The notes under the pieces are model-generated. The model made no database searches. It had not been told where the DNA came from and saw only the letters and a program-made list of their open reading frames with translations. From an uncultured Paenalcaligenes sp. (GTDB lineage: Bacteria > Pseudomonadota > Gammaproteobacteria > Burkholderiales > Burkholderiaceae_B): a stretch of 37,499 nt of DNA. The stretch lies in the NCBI GenBank assembly GCA_947626245.1, contig CANQRK010000006.1, forward strand, positions 1 to 37,499, given 5' to 3'. The first letter of the stretch is position 1; every line of letters begins with the position of its first letter. A program made the position numbers and the translations under genes. Below, piece after piece: positions 20,771-32,500 of the stretch.

Positions 20771-21349
20771 TTAAGCAAAGTTTTTGCTGGCAAAATCCCA
20801 GTTAACCAATGCCCAGAAATTTTCTAGGTATTGGGGACGAGAGTTGCGTGTGTCGATGTAGTAAGCGTGTTCCCATACATCACAGGTCAACAAAGGCTGA
20901 TCGTCTGTCGTAATAGGCGTACCGGCATTGCTGGTGTTAACGATGTCTAAAGAACCATCGGCTTTTTTGACTAACCAAGTCCAACCAGAACCGAAGTTAC
21001 CTGCAGCAGATTTGTTGAATTCTGCTTTGAAGCCATCAACACTACCCCATTTAGCAGCAATTGCATCTGCCAAAGCACCAGTAGGCTCGCCACCACCGTT
21101 AGGGGATAAGCTATTCCAGTAGAAAGTGTGGTTCCAGACTTGGGCTGCGTTGTTAAACACACCACCTGAAGACTTCTTGACGATGTCTTCGAGGCTATCG
21201 TCGGCCATATCGGTGCCTTCGATGAGGTTGTTTAGGTTGGTGACGTAAGTTTGGTGATGCTTACCGTAGTGGTACTCTAGAGTTTCTTTAGAAATACGAG
21301 GCTCTAGTGCGTCTAGGGCGTAAGGTAATGCAGGAAGGGTAAAAGCCAT
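20771..21349 (-). CDS. sodB: Fe/Mn superoxide dismutase (probably Fe-type)
   Basis: [59 protein letters not shown]. Confidence 0.94.
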   Translation of the reverse strand: MAFTLPALPYALDALEPRISKETLEYHYGKHHQTYVTNLNNLIEGTDMADDSLEDIVKKSSGGVFNNAAQVWNHTFYWNSLSPNGGGEPTGALADAIAAKWGSVDGFKAEFNKSAAGNFGSGWTWLVKKADGSLDIVNTSNAGTPITTDDQPLLTCDVWEHAYYIDTRNSRPQYLENFWALVNWDFASKNFA

Positions 21350-21395
21350 GTTTAATTCCTTCTAAGTTTATGCTTAATAGCGTTACGGTTTAAGT

Positions 21396-22760
21396 TTAAA
21401 GCAAGTCATGCTTTTGTTTTAACTTAACATGCAGATGACCATGCGCCAACTGCACATGTAAGGATTCATTAAGAGTTGTCTGTAATGCGTTTTTAATAAT
21501 CGCGCCCTGTGGGTTACGTACAATAGCATAACCCCGTTCGAGCACGGCATTTGGATTTAATACCTGTAACGTTTGCTGTGCTAAAACCAAGCGCTGTTGC
21601 TGCTGTTTGAGTTGTTGCTCGGTTGATTGTAACAAACGTCCTTGTAGCTCGTGCAAACGATGTTGCGCATACGCGGTATTAGGACCACTATGCTGCAAGC
21701 GATGGGAGACATGCTGCAAACGCTGACGCTGTGACGTCACAGATAAAGTCCGTGCTAACCGCTGCACCATCGAATGCCACTGCTGTCTCATATGGGCTAC
21801 GCGCTGCTGTGGCGACTGCAAGCGACCAAACGCATGATCTAAACGCAATCCTGACCTGTCGATAATTCTAGCTTGAGCTTGGTGTAGGCGGCGTAATACC
21901 CCTAACAAATCGGCGTTACTTTGTTGCCAACTTTGGCAGCAAAGCTCGGCGGCAGCCGTAGGAGTCGGTGCACGCATATCTGCCACGAAATCAGCAATGG
22001 TAAAATCGGTCTCGTGGCCTACTCCGCTAATAATTGGAATAGGACTGGCATGGATAAGACGCGCTAAACGCTCGTCGTTAAAGCTCCATAAATCCTCTAA
22101 ACTACCGCCACCTCGAACTAACAAAATGGTTTGCACTGCTTGGTCAGCAATGGCTTGTCCTAAAGCACTACACAGCTGATCGGCAGCCTCGGCCCCCTGC
22201 ACAGCGGCAGGGTATACATAGACCTCTACATGGGGAGCGCGTCGCTGCATAGTGGTCAGCACATCACGCAATGCCGCGGCAGCCAGTGAGGTCACCACCC
22301 CGATACGCCTAGGGGTATGAACCAAAGGTAAACGTTGCGCAGGATCAAACAGCCCCTCGCTAGTTAGCTTGGCTTTGATGCGTTCGAATTCAGCATGCAA
22401 GTCACCCAAACCCACTCGCTCTAGACTATCGACCTGCAGTTGATAATCACCCCGCGGCTCGTATAAGCTAACAGCCGCATAAAAACGGTATTTTTCGCCC
22501 GTTTTAGGTATGAAACCTACTCGCATCGCTCGACCACGGAACATCACGGCCTTAACCGACGCCCCCTCGTCTTTGATAGTGAAGTACCAGTGTCCAGAAG
22601 CCGCTTGAGTGAAATTTGAAATTTCACCTTGTACCCAAATTCGTCCCACTTGTTGCTCTAAGATAAGCGCCACTTGGCGATTGAGCTGTGTTACGGTTAG
22701 GGTGTTTGGAGATGCATTTGCGCTAGAATACAACCTGGTCCTCCGCCATGAAATGAGCAA
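21396..22760 (-). CDS. xseA: Exodeoxyribonuclease VII large subunit
   Basis: VWVQGEISNF-type OB fold, GVVTSLAAAALRDVLTT, LVRGGGSLEDLWSFNDE, ISGVGHETDFTIADFVADMRAPTPTAAAEL. Confidence 0.94.
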   Translation of the reverse strand: MLISWRRTRLYSSANASPNTLTVTQLNRQVALILEQQVGRIWVQGEISNFTQAASGHWYFTIKDEGASVKAVMFRGRAMRVGFIPKTGEKYRFYAAVSLYEPRGDYQLQVDSLERVGLGDLHAEFERIKAKLTSEGLFDPAQRLPLVHTPRRIGVVTSLAAAALRDVLTTMQRRAPHVEVYVYPAAVQGAEAADQLCSALGQAIADQAVQTILLVRGGGSLEDLWSFNDERLARLIHASPIPIISGVGHETDFTIADFVADMRAPTPTAAAELCCQSWQQSNADLLGVLRRLHQAQARIIDRSGLRLDHAFGRLQSPQQRVAHMRQQWHSMVQRLARTLSVTSQRQRLQHVSHRLQHSGPNTAYAQHRLHELQGRLLQSTEQQLKQQQQRLVLAQQTLQVLNPNAVLERGYAIVRNPQGAIIKNALQTTLNESLHVQLAHGHLHVKLKQKHDLL

Positions 22761-22819
22761 AAATTGTACAACCCAGTACCATGCCGCTTGAACGCGGCTT
22801 TGCCGCCGTTACGCATTGG

Positions 22820-22844
22820 GTTATCCACAGAATATGTGGATAAC
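22820..22844. promoter_or_regulatory. Inverted pair of consensus DnaA boxes
   Basis: G-TTATCCACA-GAATA-TGTGGATAA-C: two exact TTATCCACA 9-mers in opposite orientation, 5-bp spacer. Confidence 0.75.
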
Positions 22845-22916
22845 ACCTAAAGCATCGCTATGGCACGTCGTTTTACACTAAAATAGACTCCCCACGATCA
22901 GATAAAGGAATCGCTT

Positions 22917-23519
22917 GTGCTGAGCATTATTCAGGCCGCAGGTTGGCCCATTTGGTTTTTATTACTGTGTTCCATTATTGGACTCGCTCTTATTATAGAG
23001 CGCGCTTTTAGTTTGCGCAGCGCAAAAATCATAGACCTTCGTTTACGCGACCAAGCCTACGAGCTAGCACAGCAACCCACTCTGCTACCCGAGCAAATTC
23101 AACGCCTAAATCAAGGCAGCCCCTTGGGTCAGCTTTATGCCAGTCTACTCGAAAACCGTCACGCCGCCGAAGCCACCCGGCGCCAAGCTGCCGAGGAAAT
23201 TGGCTCTACCATTCACTTTCAACTGAATCGCTATTTACCTGCTTTGGGTACCGTCGCGGTGGTGGCTCCCTTGCTAGGACTCTTTGGCACAGTCGTAGGC
23301 ATGATTGAGATCTTCTCGGCTTACTCTCCACAAGGCAGCGACCCCACTCTCTTGGCCAATGGCATTGCCATGGCGCTTTATAATACAGGATTTGGTATTT
23401 TGATTGCGGTACCCGCCTTGGTTTTTCACCGCTACTATCGCTCCCGCGCCGACTATTTACTCAATAGTCTAGAAATCGAATCCAGTCGCTTCAACCGCTT
23501 TATAGATCAAGTAGCATGA
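22917..23519 (+). CDS. exbB: MotA/TolQ/ExbB proton channel family protein
   Basis: VAPLLGLFGTVVGMIEIF, GIAMALYNTGFGILIAVPALVFH. Confidence 0.88.
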   Translation: MLSIIQAAGWPIWFLLLCSIIGLALIIERAFSLRSAKIIDLRLRDQAYELAQQPTLLPEQIQRLNQGSPLGQLYASLLENRHAAEATRRQAAEEIGSTIHFQLNRYLPALGTVAVVAPLLGLFGTVVGMIEIFSAYSPQGSDPTLLANGIAMALYNTGFGILIAVPALVFHRYYRSRADYLLNSLEIESSRFNRFIDQVA

Positions 23520-23914
23520 ATTTCAGACGCCGACGCGACACTTCTACCGATCAGCTCGTCCTCGACTTTATTCCCCTGATCGATATTTTGTTAGTGGTGC
23601 TCATTTTCATTACCGTCACCACTACTTTTTCTCGCGTTCAAGAAATTCCCGTCAACCTACCCAGTGGCAGCTCCCAAGTCCTGTCAAGCGAAAGCCAAGT
23701 GCTAGCTATTAGTCAAGACGGTCAATATGCGCTAAATGGCCGCTTTTTAAGTCAGAACGAACACAGTCTGGCCGATGCGCTTGCCGCCCTACAGGATAAA
23801 AGCGCCCTACTGATTTACGCGGACGCCAATGCGCGTCACGCCACCGTGGTTCACGCACTCGAATCCGCACGCTCTGCGCAGTTCGACAAAATTAGTTTTG
23901 CCACCCAAGAATGA
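23516..23914 (+). CDS. exbD: ExbD/TolR family biopolymer transport protein
   Basis: DFIPLIDILLVVLIFITVTTTF N-terminal TM motif with Asp; ATGA overlap with exbB. Confidence 0.88.
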   Translation: MNFRRRRDTSTDQLVLDFIPLIDILLVVLIFITVTTTFSRVQEIPVNLPSGSSQVLSSESQVLAISQDGQYALNGRFLSQNEHSLADALAALQDKSALLIYADANARHATVVHALESARSAQFDKISFATQE

Positions 23915-24972
23915 GTTTACGCGCCTCTATCGAGCACTGGCTCCACCAACAATGGGCTAAACGTGGCCTATATAGCTGGCTACTTAGACCTCTTAGCCGT
24001 CTGAGCGGCTTATACATACAGTACAAAAAAAACCAACCGCGTACCCCCTTACCTACATCGCGCCCTCCTATTATTATCGTGGGCAATGTGATCGTAGGGG
24101 GTGCAGGCAAAACACCCGTAGTTTTAGCCCTCTGCCATTATTTACAAGCCCAAGGTTGGACACCCGGTCTGATTAGTCGAGGCTACGGCGTCACCATTGG
24201 CGACTCGCCTTTAGTTGGTCAAGGCCAACTCGATGCCCAACGCTATGGCGATGAACCCAGTTTACTAGCACAACAAAGCGGTGCACCTATTGCAGTCCAC
24301 CCAAAACGTGTCAATGCCGTGCTTGCCCTGATGCAACACTACCCTCAGGTCGATGTCATTATTGCCGATGACGGCTTGCAACATCAGGCTTTAGAACGTG
24401 ACCTAGAGATCATTGTCCAAGACCAACGCGGCATAGGGAATGGTCTAGTCTTGCCAGCAGGGCCTTTGCGCGAACCTCCCGCTCGTCTGGCTCAAGCTGA
24501 TTGGTTGATTACGCAAAGCCCCTATAACCAACCCTTGCCCCAGACGCCGCATCCGACTGACATCGAGCGTTGCATACGTATGCAATTGCAGGCAGCTCGA
24601 TTTGAGCAGCTAATCAGCGGCCAGAGTCTATCAACTCACGACTGGTTGCAACACCACAGCGCACACAGCCATGCTGCAGTCGCCGCTATTGGCCAACCCG
24701 ATCGCTTTTTTCACATGTTGAAAAACTTGGGCTTGCAGCTAGAGACTCAGCTCGCCTTACCCGACCACGCTCAATTTAGCGCCTCCACCTTTAGTCAATT
24801 AAAGGCGAATTTAATACTAATTACTGCCAAAGATGCCGTAAAATGTAAGCAAATTACCGATTCACGTATTTGGGTAGTGCATGTAGAGCCTGAATTTACA
24901 CCCTCGACGTGGCTAGAAGCGCTTTGTCAGCAACTGACTCAGTTAACCCAAGCCCGCACCCCCTCACTCTAG
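23911..24972 (+). CDS. lpxK: Tetraacyldisaccharide 4'-kinase
   Basis: IVGNVIVGGAGKTPVVLAL, GLISRGYG, GDEPSLLA, IIADDGLQHQALERD, AGPLREP. Confidence 0.94.
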   Translation: MSLRASIEHWLHQQWAKRGLYSWLLRPLSRLSGLYIQYKKNQPRTPLPTSRPPIIIVGNVIVGGAGKTPVVLALCHYLQAQGWTPGLISRGYGVTIGDSPLVGQGQLDAQRYGDEPSLLAQQSGAPIAVHPKRVNAVLALMQHYPQVDVIIADDGLQHQALERDLEIIVQDQRGIGNGLVLPAGPLREPPARLAQADWLITQSPYNQPLPQTPHPTDIERCIRMQLQAARFEQLISGQSLSTHDWLQHHSAHSHAAVAAIGQPDRFFHMLKNLGLQLETQLALPDHAQFSASTFSQLKANLILITAKDAVKCKQITDSRIWVVHVEPEFTPSTWLEALCQQLTQLTQARTPSL

Positions 24973-24981
24973 AGATACATT

Positions 24982-25146
24982 ATGGATTCCTACTTATTTG
25001 ATGTCTTGGTTTGCCCTCTTTGCAAAGGCAAACTAGAACGCAAAGACGAGCAGCTCATTTGTCGCCAAGACCAACTGGCCTTCCCCATTCGTGATGGCAT
25101 TCCCGTCATGCTAGAAAGCGAAGCTTCTCCTGTTACCAATAACTAG
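24982..25146 (+). CDS. Trm112/YcaR-family small protein, missing from the supplied ORF track
   Basis: Manual translation [54 protein letters not shown] (54 aa); between lpxK and kdsB as commonly seen. Confidence 0.9.
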   Translation: MDSYLFDVLVCPLCKGKLERKDEQLICRQDQLAFPIRDGIPVMLESEASPVTNN

Positions 25147-25150
25147 CCTT

Positions 25151-25915
25151 ATGTCTTTCATCGCTATTATTCCTGCTAGGCTCGCCTCGACTCGGCTCCC
25201 CAATAAACCGTTGGCCGACATTATGGGCAAGCCCATGGTCATACGCACCGCCGAACAAGTGCAAAAAACGGCAGCAAAAGCCGTCTACATTGCGACTGAC
25301 AGCCAGCAAGTCATAGACATCGCCCAGCACTACGGTCTACAAACTCTGCTGACTCAAGCTGACCACCCTACGGGTACGGACCGCTTAGCTGAGGCCGTCG
25401 ATCTACTGGGCCTGATGGATAGCGAGATTATTGTCAATATTCAAGGCGATGAGCCGTTAATCCAACCGCAGCTCATCGAGGCCGTAGCCAATCTATTGCA
25501 CCAGCAACCCAATGCTGCCATTGCGACGGTGGCTACGCCCTACACCTCAGACGAGTCTTTTTTTGATCCCAATAGCGTCAAGGTAGTGTGTGGCCTCAGT
25601 GGCCAAGCGCTTTATTTCTCCCGAGCCCCTATCCCGTGGGCCCGAGATGCGCTACAACAGCAGCCCAAGCGTATCGCGGCTGGGCTTACCCCTTTGCACC
25701 ATATTGGAATCTACGCGTACCGCGCATCTTTTTTACGCCAGTTCCCTAATTTAGTGCGCGGCCCCCTAGAAAACTTCGAGTCACTCGAGCAACTACGTGC
25801 TCTTGAAAATGGCTATAGCATCAGTGTGTATGTCACCCCCGATGCACCAGCCTTAGGCGTAGATACGCCTGCCGACCTAGATAAGGTACGCGAAATTTTT
25901 AAAAATCGGTTATAA
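25151..25915 (+). CDS. kdsB: 3-deoxy-manno-octulosonate cytidylyltransferase
   Basis: IIPARLASTRLPNKPLADI, QGDEPLI, YFSRAPIPWARD, LEQLRALENGYSISV. Confidence 0.95.
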   Translation: MSFIAIIPARLASTRLPNKPLADIMGKPMVIRTAEQVQKTAAKAVYIATDSQQVIDIAQHYGLQTLLTQADHPTGTDRLAEAVDLLGLMDSEIIVNIQGDEPLIQPQLIEAVANLLHQQPNAAIATVATPYTSDESFFDPNSVKVVCGLSGQALYFSRAPIPWARDALQQQPKRIAAGLTPLHHIGIYAYRASFLRQFPNLVRGPLENFESLEQLRALENGYSISVYVTPDAPALGVDTPADLDKVREIFKNRL

Positions 25916-25925
25916 ACGAGGTTTT

Positions 25926-25989
25926 GCCTATTCAATTTGAGTCCTCTATGGATGCTTTGACAGCGCTTGAGGGCTCCAATTCGATAGGC
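25926..25989 (+). promoter_or_regulatory. Long imperfect hairpin in the kdsB-adk intergenic region (leader or terminator/attenuator)
   Basis: GCCTATTCAATTTGAGTCCTC (25926-25946) opposite GAGGGCTCCAATTCGATAGGC (25969-25989): 17 Watson-Crick pairs, 2 G-U, 2 mismatches, 22-nt loop. Confidence 0.6.
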
Positions 25990-26014
25990 TGAATTTATTT
26001 TTACAGGTATTTAG

Positions 26015-26683
<669 letters not shown>

Positions 26684-26696
26684 TTTGCTCTTAATC

Positions 26697-26722
26697 AAAT
26701 CCGGCTTATGGCCGGATTTTTA
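26697..26722 (+). terminator. Intrinsic terminator downstream of adk
   Basis: AATCCGGC-ttatg-GCCGGATTTTTAT. Confidence 0.85.
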
Positions 26723-26736
26723 TTGTGAGGTTATGT

Positions 26737-27495
26737 ATGGAAATCAAAGACAAAGTCTTTATTGTAACGGGTGGTTCCTCTGGTCTAGGTGCAGGCACCG
26801 TACGTATGTTGGTACAGCATGGCGCCAAGGTCGTCATTGCCGACATACAAGACGAGGCGGGCCAACAACTCGCTGCCGAGCTAGGACAATGCTATGTTCA
26901 TACCGATGTAACCAATGCCGCTGATGCGCAACAGACCATTGACCAGGCGCTACGCCTTGGCCCTCTCTATGGCCTCGTTAATTGCGCTGGAGTCGCCCCT
27001 GCTGCCCGCATCGTAGGTCGAGAAGCCCCTCACGACCTAGACCTCTTTCAACAAGTCGTCTCTATTAATTTAATTGGCACATTCAATATGTGTCGTCTAG
27101 CCGCTTTTGCTATGAGCAAAAACCCACCTCTAGACACCGGAGAACGTGGCGTTCTCATCAATACAGCCTCGGTAGCGGCCTTTGATGGTCAAATTGGTCA
27201 GGCGGCGTATGCCTCGTCCAAAGCCGCCGTTGCTGGCATGACACTTCCTATTGCCCGCGACCTCGCCCGACTAGGCATTCGTTGTGTTACTATTGCTCCC
27301 GGTATTTTTGCTACGCCCATGATCTTTACCATGCCTCAAGAAGTCCAAGACTCTTTGGCAGCCAGCATTCCTTTTCCTTCTCGTCTAGGCCGACCTGAAG
27401 ACTTCTCTAAACTGGTTTTCAGTATTATCGACAACGAAATGATTAATGGTGAAACCATTCGTTTAGATGGAGCGATCCGAATGGCACCCAAATAA
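26737..27495 (+). CDS. SDR-family oxidoreductase (3-hydroxyacyl-CoA dehydrogenase-like)
   Basis: VTGGSSGLGAGTVR Rossmann motif, NCAGVAP, YASSKAAVAGM, HSD10-like APGIFATPM. Confidence 0.88.
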   Translation: MEIKDKVFIVTGGSSGLGAGTVRMLVQHGAKVVIADIQDEAGQQLAAELGQCYVHTDVTNAADAQQTIDQALRLGPLYGLVNCAGVAPAARIVGREAPHDLDLFQQVVSINLIGTFNMCRLAAFAMSKNPPLDTGERGVLINTASVAAFDGQIGQAAYASSKAAVAGMTLPIARDLARLGIRCVTIAPGIFATPMIFTMPQEVQDSLAASIPFPSRLGRPEDFSKLVFSIIDNEMINGETIRLDGAIRMAPK

Positions 27496-27497
27496 CT

Positions 27498-29054
27498 ATG
27501 AGTTTATTGCGCTCTGCCGCTACGATTAGTAGTCTAACTTTACTATCGCGCATTACTGGTTTAGTGCGCGATATTTTAATTGCTCGCAGCTTTGGTGCGG
27601 GCCCGCTAAGCGATGCCTTTTGGGTTGCTTTTCGTATTCCCAACCTCCTTAGACGTTTATTTGCCGAGGGCGCTTTTTCTCAAGCCTTTGTGCCTATTCT
27701 TAACGAGGTACGCAGCCAAGGCTCTGAAAAAGAAGTTAAGCTACTCTTGGATCGTGTCGCCTTGGCCTTAACTAGCGTGGTTATGCTCATCACCTTATTG
27801 GGCATGCTCGCTACTCCATGGGTCGTCAGCGCCATGGCTAGCGGCCTAACCGCAGCCGCCAAACAATCGGAATTTGAAGCCGCCGTCTGGATGACGCGCG
27901 TCATGTTTCCCTATATTGTCTGTATGTCCTTGGTGGCCTTAGCCTCCGGTGTACTCAATACGTGGAGCCGCTTTGCGGTACCCGCCTTTACTCCGATCTT
28001 GCTAAATCTGGCGATGATCTTAGCCAGTGTGTTCGCTGCCCCCTATTTTGATCCGCCTATTTACGCCCTAGCGATCGGTGTTGTTGTAGGCGGCTTGGCT
28101 CAGCTTAGCGTGCAATGGGCCGCCCTAGCACGCCTAGGTCTCATGCCACGCTTTTCTTGGCGTGTGCACCAAGCATGGGCAGACCCTTTGGTTAAACGCG
28201 TGGTCAAACAAATGTTACCCGCTATTTTAGGGGTATCAGTGGCTCAGCTTTCCCTACTGATCAATACCAACATTGCCACCTGGCTAGAGTCCGGCAGCGT
28301 TACGTGGTTGTCTTTTGCCGATCGCCTAATGGAGTTCCCGACGGCTTTATTAGGAGTGGCTTTAGGAACCGTGTTACTGCCCAAACTATCAGCTGCCCAC
28401 GCCGAAGATGATCAAACCCGCTATCAGGCGTTATTAGATTGGGGCTTACGATTGGTCGTTATGCTAGGCGTACCGGCCGCTATCGGCTTAGCTTTGCTTA
28501 GCGAAGGGCTAGTCGCCACTTTATTTAACTATGGGCAATTTAACGCCAACGATGTGACCCAAACTCAAACCGCGGTCATTGCCTATGCCGTCGGTTTGTT
28601 AGCTCTGCTCGCCATTAAAATCTTAGCTCCAGCTTTTTATGCCCGCCAAGACATCAGAACACCGGTGCGCATCGCTATTTTCGTCCTCGTTTTGACTCAA
28701 GTCATGAATCTATTTTTAGTGCCAACCCTAGCTCATGCGGGTTTGGCACTGTCTATTGGGCTTGGTGCTAGCATTAATGCGTTATGTTTATTGTATTTAT
28801 TGCATAAACGCCACATTTATCGCCCCCAAGCAGGCTGGCTCCGGTTTATACTACGGTTATTCCCTGCACTTGCTGTGATGACCTCTATCTTGTTAATGGC
28901 GAACCATCACATAGATTGGATCGCCCTAGCACACGCACCGTGGTTACGCGCCTTATATCTATTTTTACTTGTGGGTATTTGTGCAGCATGTTACGGTTTT
29001 ATCCTTATTGTATTTGGCTTTAGACTGCGTGACTTTACAAAGCCGCGCCCCTAA
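27498..29054 (+). CDS. murJ: Lipid II flippase MurJ
   Basis: SLTLLSRITGLVRDILIARSFGAGPLSDAFWVAFRIPNLLRRLFAEGAFSQAFVP; polytopic membrane protein. Confidence 0.95.
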   Translation: MSLLRSAATISSLTLLSRITGLVRDILIARSFGAGPLSDAFWVAFRIPNLLRRLFAEGAFSQAFVPILNEVRSQGSEKEVKLLLDRVALALTSVVMLITLLGMLATPWVVSAMASGLTAAAKQSEFEAAVWMTRVMFPYIVCMSLVALASGVLNTWSRFAVPAFTPILLNLAMILASVFAAPYFDPPIYALAIGVVVGGLAQLSVQWAALARLGLMPRFSWRVHQAWADPLVKRVVKQMLPAILGVSVAQLSLLINTNIATWLESGSVTWLSFADRLMEFPTALLGVALGTVLLPKLSAAHAEDDQTRYQALLDWGLRLVVMLGVPAAIGLALLSEGLVATLFNYGQFNANDVTQTQTAVIAYAVGLLALLAIKILAPAFYARQDIRTPVRIAIFVLVLTQVMNLFLVPTLAHAGLALSIGLGASINALCLLYLLHKRHIYRPQAGWLRFILRLFPALAVMTSILLMANHHIDWIALAHAPWLRALYLFLLVGICAACYGFILIVFGFRLRDFTKPRP

Positions 29055-29105
29055 TATATAGTATTAGTCTTTGCCAATTAAACCTTTTTCAATTAAATAC
29101 TAACT

Positions 29106-29372
29106 ATGGCTAATTCAGCACAAGCACGTAAACGCGCCCGTCAATCCGTAGCGCGCAACTCTCACAACGCCAGCATGCGCTCCATGATGCGCACTTCCAT
29201 CAAACGCGTACGCCAAGCTATCGACGCTGGTGACCAAACCGCTGCTAACGAAGTTTTCCGTAAAGCAGCTAGCGTTATTGATCGCGTTGCTGACAAAAAC
29301 ATCATCCACAAAAACAAAGCTGCTCGTCACAAGAGCCGTCTAGCCGCTGCCATCAAGGCAATGGCCGCCTAA
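29106..29372 (+). CDS. rpsT: 30S ribosomal protein S20
   Basis: [26 protein letters not shown]...[19 protein letters not shown]. Confidence 0.97.
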   Translation: MANSAQARKRARQSVARNSHNASMRSMMRTSIKRVRQAIDAGDQTAANEVFRKAASVIDRVADKNIIHKNKAARHKSRLAAAIKAMAA

Positions 29373-29420
29373 ATCGGCTAGGTTTAATTGGCCGAGACAG
29401 CGTAGCCTTTACAGGCGATC

Positions 29421-29452
29421 AAAAAAGGGTGCATTTAGCACCCTTTTTTTTG
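29421..29452 (+). terminator. Intrinsic terminator downstream of rpsT
   Basis: AAAAAAGGGTGC-attta-GCACCCTTTTTTTT. Confidence 0.88.
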
Positions 29453-29505
29453 GTGTAGTCAAACCTGAAAAATCAAGCTACTACAAAAAAAGCAGCCCAC
29501 GCTGC

Positions 29506-29832
29506 CTAATCCATTGCTACGCCAGAAGTTCGCAAATCGTTGTCTTTAGCAAAACCGCACACAAATTTCCATGCCAGAGGCTCTAGGTCTCGGAGTCTAG
29601 GGTCTACGACCACACACCTTACTCCATCAATTAGACGCGGCACCACATAAGGCGAATAAGTGAACGGGCCACCGGCTGAACCGGCTGGTCTATACTGAGA
29701 AAGCACCCCTGCTAAACGCTCGGCCCAATCGCTGGGTCGGAAACGTTGACCTGAGTTAGTAGTGCCATGAATTACAAGCATTATCGACATAGAATTCCAA
29801 GAATAAACAACCTGTGACTGCAAAAACTCCAC
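29506..29832 (-). CDS. DUF3579-like hypothetical protein
   Basis: LVIHGTTNSGQRFRPSDWAERLAGVLSQY...YSPYVVPRLIDGVRCVVVDPRLRDLEPLAWKFV. Resembles DUF3579 proteins I recall next to argF in betaproteobacteria. Confidence 0.7.
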   Translation of the reverse strand: MEFLQSQVVYSWNSMSIMLVIHGTTNSGQRFRPSDWAERLAGVLSQYRPAGSAGGPFTYSPYVVPRLIDGVRCVVVDPRLRDLEPLAWKFVCGFAKDNDLRTSGVAMD

Positions 29833-29966
29833 AGCAACATTGTAGCCTATTGCACTGAATCCACCTACTTTGATTTACAGCCTTAGAACACGGGGCGGGA
29901 CTAGGCGGATCTCTGACTTTGCACTATTATATAAAATTGGCTTACTTTTTTTTGCTAAGGTTTTGT

Positions 29967-30899
29967 ATGAACGCTCCGGCACCTATACGGCACTATCTAC
30001 AGTTTAATGACTTGTCTAAAGACGAAACACTCTATCTGCTTAATCGCGCCCGCCTTATCAAAGAGCGCTTCAAGCGCTACGAGCCACACCTTACTCTGCA
30101 CGACCGCACCCTAGCGATGGTATTTGAAAAAGCCAGTACCCGTACTCGTGTCTCTTTTGAGGCAGGCATGTACCAAATGGGCGGCTCCGTCATTCACCTT
30201 ACCACAAATGACTCTCAGCTCGGACGCTCCGAGCCCATCGAGGATACCGCTCGTGTTATTTCACGTATGGTTGACCTCATTATGATTCGCACTTTTGGTC
30301 AAGAGCGTATCGAGCTATTCGCCAAACATTCTCGCGTGCCTGTTATTAACGGTCTCACTAACGAATACCACCCTTGTCAAATCCTCGCTGACATTTTCAC
30401 CTTTACAGAGCACCACGGCTCTATTCAGGGCAAAACCGTAGCATGGATAGGTGACGGCAACAACATGGCCTACACATGGCTACAAGCCGCCCAAATGCTA
30501 GGGTTCAAGCTACACATTTCCTCTCCACAGGGCTACACCCTAGACCCGGCCCTTATCGGCAACCCAGATCCGTCCGTCTTCCAGGAATTCGATGACCCCA
30601 TGGAAGCCTGCAAGGGCGCTCATTTGGTCACTACCGACGTCTGGACCAGCATGGGCTTCGAAGAAGAAAACGAAGTACGCCGCAAGGCCTTTGCCGATTG
30701 GTGCGTGGACGAAGACATGATGGCTGTAGCGGCTCCCGATGCCTTATTCATGCATTGCTTACCGGCTCACCGTGGCGAAGAAGTCACCGCCGAAGTCATT
30801 GATGGCTCCCAAAGCGTGGTCTGGGACGAAGCCGAAAACCGCATGCACGTTCAAAAAGCATTGATGGAATTTTTATTAGTTGGCCAGCTGGACAGCTAA
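29967..30899 (+). CDS. argF: Ornithine carbamoyltransferase
   Basis: FEKASTRTRVSFEAGM, HPCQILADIFTF, WIGDGNNMAYTWLQAA, MHCLPAHRGEEVT. Start MNAPAPIRHY. Confidence 0.95.
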   Translation: MNAPAPIRHYLQFNDLSKDETLYLLNRARLIKERFKRYEPHLTLHDRTLAMVFEKASTRTRVSFEAGMYQMGGSVIHLTTNDSQLGRSEPIEDTARVISRMVDLIMIRTFGQERIELFAKHSRVPVINGLTNEYHPCQILADIFTFTEHHGSIQGKTVAWIGDGNNMAYTWLQAAQMLGFKLHISSPQGYTLDPALIGNPDPSVFQEFDDPMEACKGAHLVTTDVWTSMGFEEENEVRRKAFADWCVDEDMMAVAAPDALFMHCLPAHRGEEVTAEVIDGSQSVVWDEAENRMHVQKALMEFLLVGQLDS

Positions 30900-30944
30900 C
30901 TACACAAAATAAAGCACGTTTAGAGCGCGTTTTCGATAAAGGCT

Positions 30945-31020
30945 GATCGGGGGCATGGCCCCCTCTCACAATCTGCCTCTACGCCCATGATGTAATGATG
31001 ATTGGGGGGGCATACCCCTC
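30945..31020. repeat. Two copies of the GATCGGGGGCATGGCCCCCTC repeat
   Basis: GATCGGGGGCATGGCCCCCTC at 30945-30965 (identical to 3897-3917) and GATTGGGGGGGCATACCCCTC at 31000-31020, between convergent argF and argG. Confidence 0.75.
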
Positions 31021-31021
31021 A

Positions 31022-31050
31022 TAAAAAAAGGAGCCGTAAGGCTCCTTTTT

Positions 31051-31052
<2 letters not shown>
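31022..31052. terminator. Intrinsic terminator (argG side, bidirectional)
   Basis: AAAAAAAGGAGCC-gtaa-GGCTCCTTTTTTT. Confidence 0.88.
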
Positions 31053-32415
<1,363 letters not shown>

Positions 32416-32500
32416 TTAATCCATCTATTATATCCCTCATTACAAAGGCTTTCAGCAAAGAATGTTATTCTTAGAGTCTTTGCCCATTGAATCGACACTT

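Noticed and set aside
22820-22844. Chromosome origin (oriC)
   Set aside because: Only two DnaA boxes found, no AT-rich unwinding region, and no dnaA/dnaN/rnpA/mnmG neighbourhood.
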